A DNA stretch of 64,000 nucleotides from UKL13-2 sp031431435 (GTDB lineage: Bacteria; Pseudomonadota; Gammaproteobacteria; Burkholderiales; Usitatibacteraceae): contig JANPDI010000044.1 of assembly GCA_031431435.1 (NCBI GenBank), forward strand, positions 1 through 64,000. The letters are read 5' to 3'. The first letter of the stretch is position 1, and every line of letters begins with the position of its first letter. Shown in pieces: positions 32,177-41,699 of this stretch. Below the pieces are notes generated by a model. It did not search any database and was not told the origin of the DNA. It saw only the letters and a program-made list of their open reading frames with translations. The position numbers and the translations under genes were made by a program.

Positions 32177-34345
32177 ATGTCCCGAAATATTGCCGCCCCG
32201 ATCATCGCCGCCGCCCTGTTGATCGGCGCGACGTCCGCCGCTCTGGCACAAGCCCCGATCGCCAAACCCAGCCAGACCACCTCATCGCCCACTGCAAACA
32301 CATCCACCATGCCGCCGACCGCCAAGAAAATCCCGAAAACGTTTGTCAATTACGGCGACACACGTGTTGACGACTATTCATGGCTGCGTGAGAAAGACAA
32401 CCCCGCGGTCGTGGATTACCTGAAAGCCGAAAACGCACACATGGATGCCGTGATGGGGCATTTGAAGGGTTTCCAGGAGACGCTTTACAAGGACATGCTG
32501 TCGCGCATTAAAGAAACCGATGACAATGTTCCGTACCTAAAGCGCGGTTATTGGTACAACTCGCGCACCGAGATGGGCAAGCAGTACCCGATTTTCACGC
32601 GCCGTCAAGGTTCGCTCGACGCCAAAGAAGAAATCATCATCGACGGCAACGAACTCGCGAAGGATCAAAAATTCATGGCAATCGGTGCCATGACAGTGAG
32701 CCCCGACGGCAAGATGCTCGCCTATTCGGTCGACTTCACCGGGTTTCGGCAATACACGCTCTATTTCAAGAATCTGGAAACCGGCGACGTACTCAAGGAC
32801 AAAATTGAACGCGTCACCTCGCTCGCCTGGGCAAACGATAACAAGACGGTTTTTTACGTCACCGAGGATGCCACCACCAAACGCTCCGACAAACTCTTCC
32901 GTCATCGCCTTGGCATGAAAGATGATGTCATGCTGTTTGAGGAAAAGGACGAGTTGTATAACGTCGGGGTGGATAGCACCCGCGATGACGCTTACATTAT
33001 CTTGACCAGCGAGTCGTCAGAGACGACCGAACAGCGCCTGCTCGATGCCGCCAAGCCGGACGGCAACTTCGCGGTGTATCTGAAACGCAAAGACAATATC
33101 AAGTATTTTGTCGATCACCACGACAAGAGTTTCATGATTGTTACCAACGATACCGGACGCAACTCGCGGCTGGTCAAAGCGCCGGTTTCCGCATCGGCCG
33201 ACCTTAAAACGTGGCGCGAGATCATTGCGCATCGCAAAGACGTGAAGCTTGACGGCGTCGATGTATTCAAGGATTTTTTTGTCGCGGTGGAGAAAAAATC
33301 CGGATTGCCGCAGTTGCGCGTATTCGACATGAAGACGATGAAGCCACATGCCATGGTGTTCCCGGAGGCGGCATATGACGCTGCGCCCGGCCAGAATGCC
33401 GAATTTGATACCAAGTTGTATCGCTTTAGCTACAGCTCGCTGGTCACGCCGAACTCGGTGTTTGACTACGATATCGCCAAGCGCGAACGTATCCTTAAAA
33501 AGCAACAGCCGGTGCTGGGCGGATATAAAGCGGACGATTATCAGGTTGAGCGGGTAAACGCCAAGGCAAAGGACGGAACGCTGGTGCCGATTTCGCTGGT
33601 CTTCAAGAAGTCGATGCGCAAGGCGGGGGTGGCGCAACCAGCCTTGTTGTACGGATACGGCTCTTATGGCATTTCGATGCCGCTGGCATTTCGTTCGTCG
33701 CGGCTAGCCCTGTTGGATCGTGGTGTGATTTATGCGATCGCACATATCCGTGGTGGCGGCGAGATGGGCAAACAATGGCACGACGACGGCAAGATGATGA
33801 AGAAAATGAACACCTTCACGGACTTCATTGCATCTGCAGAGCACTTGATTGCCCAGAATTACACACAACCTTCACAGTTGGCGATTCAAGGCGGCAGCGC
33901 GGGTGGTTTGTTGATGGGCGCGGTGACCAATCTGCGTCCCGATTTGTTCAAGGCGGTGGTCTCGCAGGTGCCGTTTGTCGACGTGATGAACACCATGCTC
34001 GATGCGTCGTTGCCATTAACGGTCGGCGAATACCTTGAGTGGGGCAACCCCAATCAGGCAAAAGCCTATAAGTACATGCGCTCTTACTCGCCGTACGAAA
34101 ATCTCAAGCAGGGGGCTTATCCCGCCATGCTGGTGGAAACATCGCTGAACGACAGCCAGGTGATGTATTGGGAGCCGGCCAAATACGTGGCTAAACTGCG
34201 CACCCTTAAAACTGATACCAACCCGCTGCTTTTAAAAACGAATCTTGATGCCGGACATGGTGGCGCGTCGGGTCGTTACGATTATCTGAAAGAAATCGCC
34301 ATCACCTACTCGTTTGTCTTGTGGCAGTTTGGCATCACCCAATAG
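32177..34345 (+). CDS. Exported S9A oligopeptidase (oligopeptidase B-like)
   Basis: 722 residues. Signal peptide about 1-25 (SAALAQA). N-terminal beta-propeller region begins with DDYSWLREK. The C-terminal alpha/beta-hydrolase domain has the catalytic triad Ser574 (GGSAGG), Asp659 (LNDSQV) and His694 (AGHGGASGR). The LNDSQVMYWEPAKY stretch is the oligopeptidase B pattern, cleaving after basic residues. Unlike E. coli PtrB, this enzyme has a signal peptide, so it works in the periplasm or outside. GAGGT 8 nt before the ATG. Confidence 0.93.
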   Translation: MSRNIAAPIIAAALLIGATSAALAQAPIAKPSQTTSSPTANTSTMPPTAKKIPKTFVNYGDTRVDDYSWLREKDNPAVVDYLKAENAHMDAVMGHLKGFQETLYKDMLSRIKETDDNVPYLKRGYWYNSRTEMGKQYPIFTRRQGSLDAKEEIIIDGNELAKDQKFMAIGAMTVSPDGKMLAYSVDFTGFRQYTLYFKNLETGDVLKDKIERVTSLAWANDNKTVFYVTEDATTKRSDKLFRHRLGMKDDVMLFEEKDELYNVGVDSTRDDAYIILTSESSETTEQRLLDAAKPDGNFAVYLKRKDNIKYFVDHHDKSFMIVTNDTGRNSRLVKAPVSASADLKTWREIIAHRKDVKLDGVDVFKDFFVAVEKKSGLPQLRVFDMKTMKPHAMVFPEAAYDAAPGQNAEFDTKLYRFSYSSLVTPNSVFDYDIAKRERILKKQQPVLGGYKADDYQVERVNAKAKDGTLVPISLVFKKSMRKAGVAQPALLYGYGSYGISMPLAFRSSRLALLDRGVIYAIAHIRGGGEMGKQWHDDGKMMKKMNTFTDFIASAEHLIAQNYTQPSQLAIQGGSAGGLLMGAVTNLRPDLFKAVVSQVPFVDVMNTMLDASLPLTVGEYLEWGNPNQAKAYKYMRSYSPYENLKQGAYPAMLVETSLNDSQVMYWEPAKYVAKLRTLKTDTNPLLLKTNLDAGHGGASGRYDYLKEIAITYSFVLWQFGITQ

Positions 34346-34385
34346 GCTGCACCGGCAGTCGTCCGTTCATTTGATACGTTTTGAC

Positions 34386-34427
34386 GTTGCCGCACCAAGT
34401 CGTTGCGTGCGGCAACGGTCTTTTTTT
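34386..34427 (+). terminator. Intrinsic terminator after the S9 peptidase
   Basis: GTTGCCGCAC (34386-34395) pairs perfectly with GTGCGGCAAC (34407-34416); seven T at 34421-34427. Confidence 0.85.
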
Positions 34428-34466
34428 CCATTGGCGCAATATTGCGTTCGAAGGTATGGTTAATTA

Positions 34467-35384
34467 ATGCAATTTTCGAATTTGCAGTTGTTTGCCGTCT
34501 GTGTGCTGATATGGGGCTCGACCTGGCTTGCGATCACGTTCCAGTTGGGTAGTGTTGCGCCGGAGCTTTCGGTTGGCTACCGGTTTCTAATCGCGGCATC
34601 ATGTTTGTTTGTTTTTTGTCGGTGGCGCGGCCACCAACTCGCCTACCAATGGCGCCAGCACCTTGATCTGTTCCTGTTTGGTGTGGCGATGTTCTGCCTG
34701 AGTTATATCTTGGTGTATCACGCCGAGTTGTATATCGTCTCCGGCATGGTCGCGGTTGGGTATTCGGCAAGTCCGATGGTCAATATGTTGGCTGCCCGGC
34801 TGTTTTTTGGCACGCCAGTCACGGCGCGCGTTGCCATTGCGGCAACGCTGGGTATCGTCGGCATTGCCTGTGTTTTTTGGACTGAATTCAGCAAATTGAC
34901 ATCGAGTCGCGACGCCGGGTTGGGCGCGTTGCTGACCGTTTTGTCGGTGTTGGCATCGAGTGTCGGCAGCATGGTGGCAATGCGCACCCAACAACGCGGT
35001 TTCGCCACTTGGCCGTCAATGGCGTGGGGGATGTTGTATGGCGGTGTGGTTGCGCTGCTCTATGCCGCCTTGATTGGTCGAAGCTTTGTTTTCGAAAGCA
35101 GTATTTCTTATGTCGGCACATTGATATACCTGGCCTTGTTCGGCTCGATCATCACCTTCGCGTGCTACCTGACGCTGCTAAAACGTATCGGTCCCGCACG
35201 CACCTCGTATGTGGGCGTGATGGTGCCGATTGTCGCGCTGTGTATTTCCTTTTGGTTCGAGAAGTTTCAATGGGGATGGATGACTACCGTCGGCGTCGCA
35301 CTCTCTGTTGCCGGCAACATCCTGATGCTGGTATTGCCCCACTCTGACGCAAAGTCATTCGCAAAAGCAGCCGGTTCCCGCTAG
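34467..35384 (+). CDS. EamA/DMT-superfamily permease
   Basis: 305 residues, ten hydrophobic segments in two repeated EamA units. Opening FAVCVLIWGSTWLAI and RFLIAASCLF match the family. Such permeases export metabolites or amino acids; the substrate is unknown. A weak promoter TTGGCG-18-TATGGT (34431-34460) lies between the terminator of the preceding gene and the ATG. Confidence 0.9.
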   Translation: MQFSNLQLFAVCVLIWGSTWLAITFQLGSVAPELSVGYRFLIAASCLFVFCRWRGHQLAYQWRQHLDLFLFGVAMFCLSYILVYHAELYIVSGMVAVGYSASPMVNMLAARLFFGTPVTARVAIAATLGIVGIACVFWTEFSKLTSSRDAGLGALLTVLSVLASSVGSMVAMRTQQRGFATWPSMAWGMLYGGVVALLYAALIGRSFVFESSISYVGTLIYLALFGSIITFACYLTLLKRIGPARTSYVGVMVPIVALCISFWFEKFQWGWMTTVGVALSVAGNILMLVLPHSDAKSFAKAAGSR

Positions 35385-35597
35385 CAAAATCCCGCTATCC
35401 GGCCAGTCGTATCTGCCCGACCGACAGGCGGTTTGCGTCTGTGCGATGCGTCACTGCACCTTGACGGACAGGTTGGTACGATGAGCGCAACAATAATCGT
35501 TGCTGCGCCTCTTGATGACCGATAACCAAAACCCCGTTCGCGCCGATGGCGCAATCCAAGCCTCAAACGATGCCTGTCAGCGTGACGGTTGGGTGGC

Positions 35598-36755
35598 ATG
35601 ATGATGAGCATGTCCGACTCAAAGGCGGACGTCGGGGCGCTGCGTATGGCTCTCGCAGGGCCGCAACTTTCGCCGGTTGACCGTGTCGCGATCCTGAGTG
35701 AGCTCGCCCATCAATGTGCGCGCAGCGGTTTGGCGCGGGATGGTCTGGATGCGGTGAAAGAAGCGATCGAGCTTGCCCACACACACCGCCTGCCGCTGGC
35801 AAAGGCGGGCGCACTGAACGCCGCCGCTGTATGTTACTTTGTACGAGATGATTTTCTGATGGCAATTGCCTGCGGCATCGATGCCTATGCAGGCTTTGCG
35901 GTTGAAAATCAACACACCGCCATGGGACACGCGCTCACCACCGTTGCCGCCGCCTGTAAAGAGGTCGGTGCGTTTGACCTTGCCGAACAGGCGCTGCGCG
36001 GCTGCATCAATATCGCCAACCGGGCAAATGACAAGTTCCTGCTGGCGCGAACACAAAACACCCTTGCCGCCCTGCTCGGCGACCTGCGGCGATTTGATGA
36101 AGCGGCGGTGCAGTTGGCCGACGCACGTTTCAACCTTGACGATGCGTGCCAGCAACATCACGTTGCCAAGATCGACGCCAATCAATGTGACCTTGACAAA
36201 AAACGCGCCGACGATTCAATCAGACGCGGCGACCCTGAAACGGGCCAACAGCATTACCGGCAGGCGCTTGCGCAGGCGCAACTCGGGCTGGTGGCAACCG
36301 GCGCCGAGGTCGACCAATGCCATTTACTGGGCAATACCCGCATGCTGGGCGAGTTGTATTTTGTGCTCCACGATTACGATCAGGCGCGCGCAACATTTGA
36401 GCGCGCACTGGTTTTGGCCCGGCAGCTCAAACAGCCGGCGACGATTGCGGAATCGCTATTATTTCTTGGCCGTATTGCGCTTGTCGAAAATAAGCCGGCA
36501 GATGCACTCAGACTGTTTTGTGAAGGGTTGGAGTGTGCAAAACGCGCCGATCTGAAAGTGGCGCAGCCCAAAATTCACAAAGAGCTCGCACGGGCGCTTC
36601 TGATCATGGGGCGCGATAGCGAGTCGGATTTTCATTTTGATGCCGCGTTGCAATGGTCGCGGCAAATCGCCGAAAGCAACGCAGAGGTCGGTCGCGAGGC
36701 AAGGTTAATGTGGAACACACACTTTAGTCACCACCCCCTTATCGGCGAAATCTAG
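35598..36755 (+). CDS. TPR-repeat protein of unknown function
   Basis: 385 residues with no signal peptide. At least four TPR-like helical pairs: GDLRRFDEAAVQLADARFNL, LHDYDQARATFERALVLARQ and VENKPADALRLFCEGLECAK, among others. It resembles the TPR sensory half of beta-proteobacterial regulators but lacks an output domain; a truncated or stand-alone adaptor is possible. Four Met codons lie within the first 13 residues, so the start is uncertain. Before it, 35385-35597 holds nothing recognisable. Overlaps the convergent SnoaL-like gene by 4 nt. Confidence 0.7.
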   Translation: MMMSMSDSKADVGALRMALAGPQLSPVDRVAILSELAHQCARSGLARDGLDAVKEAIELAHTHRLPLAKAGALNAAAVCYFVRDDFLMAIACGIDAYAGFAVENQHTAMGHALTTVAAACKEVGAFDLAEQALRGCINIANRANDKFLLARTQNTLAALLGDLRRFDEAAVQLADARFNLDDACQQHHVAKIDANQCDLDKKRADDSIRRGDPETGQQHYRQALAQAQLGLVATGAEVDQCHLLGNTRMLGELYFVLHDYDQARATFERALVLARQLKQPATIAESLLFLGRIALVENKPADALRLFCEGLECAKRADLKVAQPKIHKELARALLIMGRDSESDFHFDAALQWSRQIAESNAEVGREARLMWNTHFSHHPLIGEI

Positions 36756-37225
36756 CCCTGGCGGCGCGCCAAAAAAACGGCAAGTGCGGCTGCCGCTTGT
36801 TTTCGCACCATCGCCTTGAACGGCCAGGACCAGCCGAGTAATAGACCGGGTGTCCCCAGCGCTTGTTTTGCCCAGCGCCAAAACGGAAATTGATCGATGT
36901 GCCGGACAATCAGGCCGTCCCGAAACGCAAACAAGGCATCGATCCTGTTGACCACCGGCCGGCCCGTTTTCGAGAAGGTGTAGTGCGCCTCCCAGACTGC
37001 ACGGCCGCCGGATGCATCGGCTGAGGCGTCGATCAGCGTGATCTTGAGATCTTTGCCGCGCGATAACAGCATGCGCCACATGGCGCCAGCCTCGATACCC
37101 CTGAGGTTGGGAAACGCCGGATCCGTGAAGACAACTTCCGGGTGATAACACGCTGTCATCGCGTCTGCATCTTGCGACGCAAATGCAGCGTAGAAATTTC
37201 GAATCAGCGTCTCATTTACGTGCAT
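36752..37225 (-). CDS. SnoaL/NTF2-like protein
   Basis: 157 residues in the nuclear-transport-factor-2 fold: NETLIRNFYAAFASQDADAMTACYHPEVVFTDPAFPNLRG then HYTFSKTGRPVVNRIDALFAFRDGLI with FPFWRWAKQAL. Many such proteins are small ligand-binding or isomerase-like domains; the ligand is unknown. ATG 37225 is preceded by GGGGA. Its first 14 nt overlap the preceding DUF1569-like gene. Confidence 0.82.
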   Translation of the reverse strand: MHVNETLIRNFYAAFASQDADAMTACYHPEVVFTDPAFPNLRGIEAGAMWRMLLSRGKDLKITLIDASADASGGRAVWEAHYTFSKTGRPVVNRIDALFAFRDGLIVRHIDQFPFWRWAKQALGTPGLLLGWSWPFKAMVRKQAAAALAVFLARRQG

Positions 37226-37694
37226 AAAAATCCCCATGAATGTCAAACATGGTCAAGTGATAGTCCATGTGCAGGAACATGTACTTGCCCCATTCATTCT
37301 TCGACAATTTTCCGTAGGCAGGGTGGGGGGCGAGTGAATTGGATTGTGCCAGTGACTCAAAGGTCTGGAGGAGCGAGACAAACGTCTGATGATCGACTTC
37401 AAACGACGTCAATGCTGTGCGACCGACAAAATCGGCGATCTGTTGTGCGTTGCGGGGCGCTTTTTCCGGCCACGGGATCACGTGAAAAACCAGCCATTTG
37501 CCGATGGTGTGCAGCAATAAATTGTGACTGCGGACGGTTTCCTGCAGGCCGCATACGTCACGCAGACTGTTATTAAAATGTGCCAACAACTGGTGGCCGT
37601 TGATTTTTCCATCGCGTGAAAGTACATCTGGTGCCAGCGCCTCGATGCGACGGAACAATATGTCGCGCTCTTTGGGGTTGAAATAGTCCGTCAT
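37212..37694 (-). CDS. DinB-like DUF1569 protein
   Basis: 160 residues, helical. Motifs of the DUF1569/DinB four-helix group: KINGHQLLAHFNNSLRD, then AHPAYGKLSKNEWGKYMFLHMDYHLTMFDIH near the C-terminus with His residues suitable for metal binding. It is the upstream partner of the SnoaL-like gene. Function unknown; some relatives are metal-dependent enzymes such as thiol transferases. Confidence 0.75.
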   Translation of the reverse strand: MTDYFNPKERDILFRRIEALAPDVLSRDGKINGHQLLAHFNNSLRDVCGLQETVRSHNLLLHTIGKWLVFHVIPWPEKAPRNAQQIADFVGRTALTSFEVDHQTFVSLLQTFESLAQSNSLAPHPAYGKLSKNEWGKYMFLHMDYHLTMFDIHGDFYARK

Positions 37695-37736
37695 TGTTGG
37701 TGTTTCCGTCCTTTTCCGTGGCTGCGCGCAAGATCG

Positions 37737-37765
37737 TTGACCTGCATCAAAGGATGCATTCTACT
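37737..37765 (+). promoter_or_regulatory. Candidate fhs promoter
   Basis: TTGACC (37737-37742), 17-nt spacer, TCTACT (37760-37765). The spacer holds an inverted repeat TGCATC-AAAG-GATGCA (37743-37758) that could be an operator. Confidence 0.4.
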
Positions 37766-37850
37766 TGACCACTATCAAGGAATGGCGGGGTGCTCGCGTT
37801 TCATACTTTTACCCTGTGCGGGATTGGTCCCAACAAACGTGGAGAAGGTC

Positions 37851-39521
37851 ATGCTAAGCGATATTGAAATTGCCCAAAAAGCCGTCATGAAGCGCATTTA
37901 CGAAGTGGCCGGCACGCTTGGTATTCCGGACGATGCCATTGAGCCGTATGGGCATTACAAGGCAAAGATATCGCTCAATTATGTTGACTCGCTGAAAGGC
38001 AAGAAGAACGGCAAGCTGGTGCTGGTCACGGCCATTTCACCAACACCGGCCGGCGAGGGGAAAACAACCACAACCGTCGGGCTCGGCGATGCGTTGAACC
38101 ACATTGGCAAAAAGGCGATTATTTGTTTGCGTGAGCCCTCCTTGGGTCCGGTGTTTGGCATGAAGGGCGGGGCGGCCGGCGGTGGTTACGCGCAGGTTGT
38201 CCCGATGGAAGATATCAACCTGCACTTTACCGGCGACTTCAACGCCATCGCCCTCGCCAATAACCTGTTGGCGGCGCTGATTGATAACCATATCAACCAC
38301 GGAAACGAATTGGGATTTGATGTCAGGCGCATTACCTGGAAACGGGTGATGGACATGAATGACCGCGCCCTGCGGGACATCACCATTGCGTTGGGCGGGC
38401 CTGGCAACGGCTATCCGCGCCAAGACGGATTCGACATCGTTGTTGCCTCCGAAATCATGGCGATTTTTTGCCTCGCCACGTCGCTCAAGGATCTGAAAGC
38501 GCGTATCAGCAAAATCGTGGTTGGCTATACCAGCGATCAGAAACCGATTTTGGCGAAGGATTTGAATGCGCAGGGCGCCATGACGGCGCTGCTGAAGGAC
38601 GCATTGCACCCAAATCTTGTGCAGACGCTGGAAAACAATCCGGCGTTTATTCATGGCGGCCCGTTTGCCAATATCGCGCACGGCTGCAATTCCGTAATCG
38701 CCACACAGACCGCGCTCAAACTTGGCGACTATGTTGTCACCGAGGCTGGTTTTGGTGCCGATTTGGGCGCAGAAAAGTTCATCGATATCAAGTGCCGCAA
38801 GTCCGGGCTGCGCCCCGATGCGGTGGTCATTGTGGCCACCATCCGCGCACTCAAATTCCATGGTGGCGTCGACGTCAAGGACGTCTCGACTGAAAATCTT
38901 GCGGCGTTGGAAAAGGGGATTGTCAATCTCGAGCGGCACGTCAACAATGTCATGAACAACTACGGCCTGCCTTGTGTGGTGAGCGTCAATCACCGCACAC
39001 ACGACACCGACGCCGAGGTGAAACTGCTGATGGAGCGGGTCGGTAAACTCGGTTGCAAGGTGGTGATGGCAAAACACTGGGCGGAGGGTGGCAAGGGCGC
39101 CACTGAAGTGGCGCAGATTGTGGTTGATCTATGTGAACAAAAGAATAATTTCAAGTTTGTTTATGAAGACGACATGCCGCTTTGGGACAAGATGAAGACG
39201 ATTGCGACCAAGATATACGGCGCGTTGGATATCACCGCAGACTCAAAGATCCGTAATCAAATCAAAAAACTGCAGGCTGATGGTTACGGCCACTATCCGG
39301 TCTGTGTGGCGAAGACGCAATATTCGTTTTCGACCGATCCGCAGCTCCGTGGCGCCCCGTCCGGACACGTATTGACGATCCGCGAAGTGCGGCTGGCGGC
39401 CGGCGCAGAGTTTGTGGTGATGGTTTGTGGCGACGTGATGACCATGCCGGGCCTGCCAAAAGTGCCGTCGGCAAATTCGATTGACGTGGATGACAACGGC
39501 AAAATTATCGGCCTGTTTTGA
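37851..39521 (+). CDS. fhs: Formate-tetrahydrofolate ligase Fhs
   Basis: A 556-residue enzyme forming 10-formyl-THF from formate, THF and ATP. The nucleotide-binding loop PTPAGEGKTTTT is near residue 66; REPSLGPVFGMKGGAAGGGYAQV and GGPFANIAHGCNSV are family signatures. GGAGAAGG precedes ATG 37851. In aerobic heterotrophs it feeds one-carbon units from formate and complements the metF/metK cycle. Downstream are two strong GC hairpins. Confidence 0.97.
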   Translation: MLSDIEIAQKAVMKRIYEVAGTLGIPDDAIEPYGHYKAKISLNYVDSLKGKKNGKLVLVTAISPTPAGEGKTTTTVGLGDALNHIGKKAIICLREPSLGPVFGMKGGAAGGGYAQVVPMEDINLHFTGDFNAIALANNLLAALIDNHINHGNELGFDVRRITWKRVMDMNDRALRDITIALGGPGNGYPRQDGFDIVVASEIMAIFCLATSLKDLKARISKIVVGYTSDQKPILAKDLNAQGAMTALLKDALHPNLVQTLENNPAFIHGGPFANIAHGCNSVIATQTALKLGDYVVTEAGFGADLGAEKFIDIKCRKSGLRPDAVVIVATIRALKFHGGVDVKDVSTENLAALEKGIVNLERHVNNVMNNYGLPCVVSVNHRTHDTDAEVKLLMERVGKLGCKVVMAKHWAEGGKGATEVAQIVVDLCEQKNNFKFVYEDDMPLWDKMKTIATKIYGALDITADSKIRNQIKKLQADGYGHYPVCVAKTQYSFSTDPQLRGAPSGHVLTIREVRLAAGAEFVVMVCGDVMTMPGLPKVPSANSIDVDDNGKIIGLF

Positions 39522-39530
39522 GTGTGCCCA

Positions 39531-39597
39531 GGGGCCGCCTTGACGGCCCCGCCCAGAATTGACGCCGACGGCCGCCCCCCCTGATGAGGGGGCGGCC
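39531..39597. terminator. Two consecutive GC-rich hairpins after fhs
   Basis: GGGGCCG (39531-39537) with CGGCCCC (39544-39550); GGCCGCCCCC (39570-39579) with GGGGGCGGCC (39588-39597). Neither has a T-tract. They fill the first half of the fhs-kinase gap; the rest (39598-39675) shows nothing else. Confidence 0.5.
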
Positions 39598-39675
39598 GCC
39601 TGTTGCGAAGCGACCCGCTTGCCGTAATAATGGGTACGAAGCCGGCAACCGGCCGGCAAGGGATACCTGACGCGC

Positions 39676-40950
39676 ATGGATGCAATCGGCAAATATAAAG
39701 TTATCAAGAAACTGGGCGAAGGTGCAACCAGTGTGGTCTACCATGCCAGGGACCCGTTCACGGGCCGCGAGGCGGCGATCAAGGTAATGTTTCCAGAAGC
39801 CCTCAAGGACTCTTCCGACGGCGGAGATTACCGGCAGATGTTTATCAATGAGGCGGGTCTGGCCGGCAAGATCGACCATCCGCATATTGTCGGCATCCAC
39901 GATGCGGTTGTTGCAGACGATATGAGTTATATCGTCATGGAGTATGTCGAGGGCGGCACGCTCGAAAGGTATGTCCAGCCTGAAAACCTGTTTGACCCGC
40001 AGATTGTTGCTGAAATCATCTTCAAGGCGATTCGTGCGCTGGATTTTGCATTTTCGCAGGGCCTGATTCATCGCGACATCAAGCCGGGCAACATCCTTTA
40101 TAAGTCCGGCACGGATATCAAGATCGGTGACTTCGGTGCGGCGGTCCAGTCTTCGGCCAGCACCGCGACAACCATTGTCGGCTCGCCGCTTTACATGGCG
40201 CCCGAGGTATTGCAGGGTGGTGTGTCGAGCATGCAATCGGATATTTATGCGCTCGGCATGGTGATGTACATGCTGCTGGCCGGTCGTCCGCCTTACGAGG
40301 CGTCAAGCCACGCCAGCCTTGCCTACCAGATCGTCAATCATGACCCCGAGCCGCCGTCACGTTTTCGTGAGGGCATTTCTGCGCCGATGGAAGATATTGT
40401 CAAGCAGGCCATCGCAAAGGACGTGAGCCGTCGATTTCAAAACTGGGGCGAATTCGCCCGCGATTTGTCGGCAATCTGGCGCAGTGAACACACGCCGCAA
40501 AAACAGCAGGGCGAGGTTTCGGATACCGAGCGATTCGGCTTTCTCAAACAACTTTCCTTTTTCAAGAATTTCCCTGAAAACGAATTGTGGGAGGTGGTTC
40601 GTATCAGCAAGTGGCGTGAATTCCCCGCCAATGCGCCGCTGATCAAGGAGGGCGACGAAGGCGACTCGTTCTTTATCATTGCCGAAGGCAGTGTCAAGGT
40701 GACGCGCAATCAAAAGATGCTGAATATGCTTTCAGCCGGCGATTGTGTCGGCGAGATGTCGTATCTGGCGATCCGTGCCGGGCCGCGTTCGGCGACCGTT
40801 ACAACCGCGTCGCCCAGTGTGCTGATGAAAATCCCGGCAGCCGATTTGAACGCTGCCAGCGACTCCTGTCGGGCACTATTTGACCGAAAATTTTTGGAGA
40901 CGCTGGTGGAACGTCTGGAGACGGCAAATCAACGCCTGACCGTCACTTGA
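39676..40950 (+). CDS. Ser/Thr protein kinase with C-terminal cyclic-nucleotide-binding domain
   Basis: 424 residues, soluble. A Hanks-type kinase domain occupies about 7-270: glycine loop GEGATSVVY, Lys36 (AAIKV), catalytic Asp134 in HRDIKPGNIL, DFG at 152-154, APEVL. A CAP_ED/cNMP-binding domain follows at about 290-415: FLKQLSFFKNFPENEL, IKEGDEGDSFFIIAEGSVKV and SAGDCVGEMSYLAIRAGPRSATV. The latter has the G-E-x-S/A and R-S-A phosphate-binding pattern, so cAMP or cGMP could bind. Such a fusion lets a nucleotide signal control the kinase. No cyclase or phosphatase is adjacent. Confidence 0.92.
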   Translation: MDAIGKYKVIKKLGEGATSVVYHARDPFTGREAAIKVMFPEALKDSSDGGDYRQMFINEAGLAGKIDHPHIVGIHDAVVADDMSYIVMEYVEGGTLERYVQPENLFDPQIVAEIIFKAIRALDFAFSQGLIHRDIKPGNILYKSGTDIKIGDFGAAVQSSASTATTIVGSPLYMAPEVLQGGVSSMQSDIYALGMVMYMLLAGRPPYEASSHASLAYQIVNHDPEPPSRFREGISAPMEDIVKQAIAKDVSRRFQNWGEFARDLSAIWRSEHTPQKQQGEVSDTERFGFLKQLSFFKNFPENELWEVVRISKWREFPANAPLIKEGDEGDSFFIIAEGSVKVTRNQKMLNMLSAGDCVGEMSYLAIRAGPRSATVTTASPSVLMKIPAADLNAASDSCRALFDRKFLETLVERLETANQRLTVT

Positions 40951-41004
40951 ATGCGGATCCGGCATTTGGACGGATACCGCGGGCACCGCGCCGCGTTCAT
41001 TTGC

Positions 41005-41502
41005 CTAGCGAATGAAATAGGCAAGCGCAAACACGCCGACCATCGTCAGCGCAATGGCGAGCTTCGCCAATACACCAACCATCATTCCCAGCCAGGTGGC
41101 GATGCCGACCCTTCCCGCCTGACCGAGGTGGCGGCGCGTGGTGAGTTCTCCCAGGACAGCGCCGACAAATGGAAATACCAGCAATCCCCACAGGCCGGAA
41201 AAAATACCGATCACACTGCCGATCGCCGCACCCAACAATGCGGCTTTTGACGCGCCTGCGCGCTTTGCGCCAAGCAATGTCGCCACAAAATCGACCGCAA
41301 TGGCCAGCGCGGATAACACGCCCAACATCGTCAACGTCGGCCAGCCGATTTGTTCGAAATTGCCAAGATATGCCGCTAGAAATAACCCGGCAAATACCAA
41401 CGGTACGCCGGGCAGCGCGGGCAAAATGGTGCCAGCCAGGCCGAGCAGCACCAGCGCGCCGACCAACCCCCATATCAGGTAAATGCCAATGCTGCCATCC
41501 AT
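41005..41502 (-). CDS. DUF456 membrane protein
   Basis: 165 residues, mostly hydrophobic, with about five membrane helices. The opening WGLVGALVLLGLAGTILPALPGVPLVFAGLF and the central LGAKRAGASKAALLGAAIGSVIG motif are DUF456. Function unknown. It sits alone between the convergent kinase gene and the divergent glc operon. Confidence 0.9.
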   Translation of the reverse strand: MDGSIGIYLIWGLVGALVLLGLAGTILPALPGVPLVFAGLFLAAYLGNFEQIGWPTLTMLGVLSALAIAVDFVATLLGAKRAGASKAALLGAAIGSVIGIFSGLWGLLVFPFVGAVLGELTTRRHLGQAGRVGIATWLGMMVGVLAKLAIALTMVGVFALAYFIR

Positions 41503-41628
41503 TTTTTATTCCCGCATGATTGTTGTCGCCATGTAGATGTGGGCGACGTAGATTAGTTCAATACGATTGCCTGCATGGCATTCGGGCTGGCATTACGGCT
41601 ATTCCATACGACCGGATATCAATCGCTT

Positions 41629-41656
41629 TTGCCAGCGATGGCTGCGCCAATACGAT
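41629..41656 (+). promoter_or_regulatory. glcDEF promoter
   Basis: TTGCCA (41629-41634), 16-nt spacer, TACGAT (41651-41656). The ATG at 41655 overlaps this -10 box, which supports the later ATG at 41700 as the true glcD start. Confidence 0.45.
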
Positions 41657-41699
41657 GAATAGCCTATTATTCAACGTCTACAACCATGACACGAATAAT

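Noticed and set aside
31930..32349. 140-codon extension upstream of the Lys-rich exported protein
   Set aside because: It would place a clear signal peptide in the middle of the protein, and GGAG lies just before the later ATG at 31929.
38037..39077. 346-codon open frame antisense to fhs
   Set aside because: Its composition mirrors the fhs codons, no family is recognised, and it lies entirely within a conserved gene.
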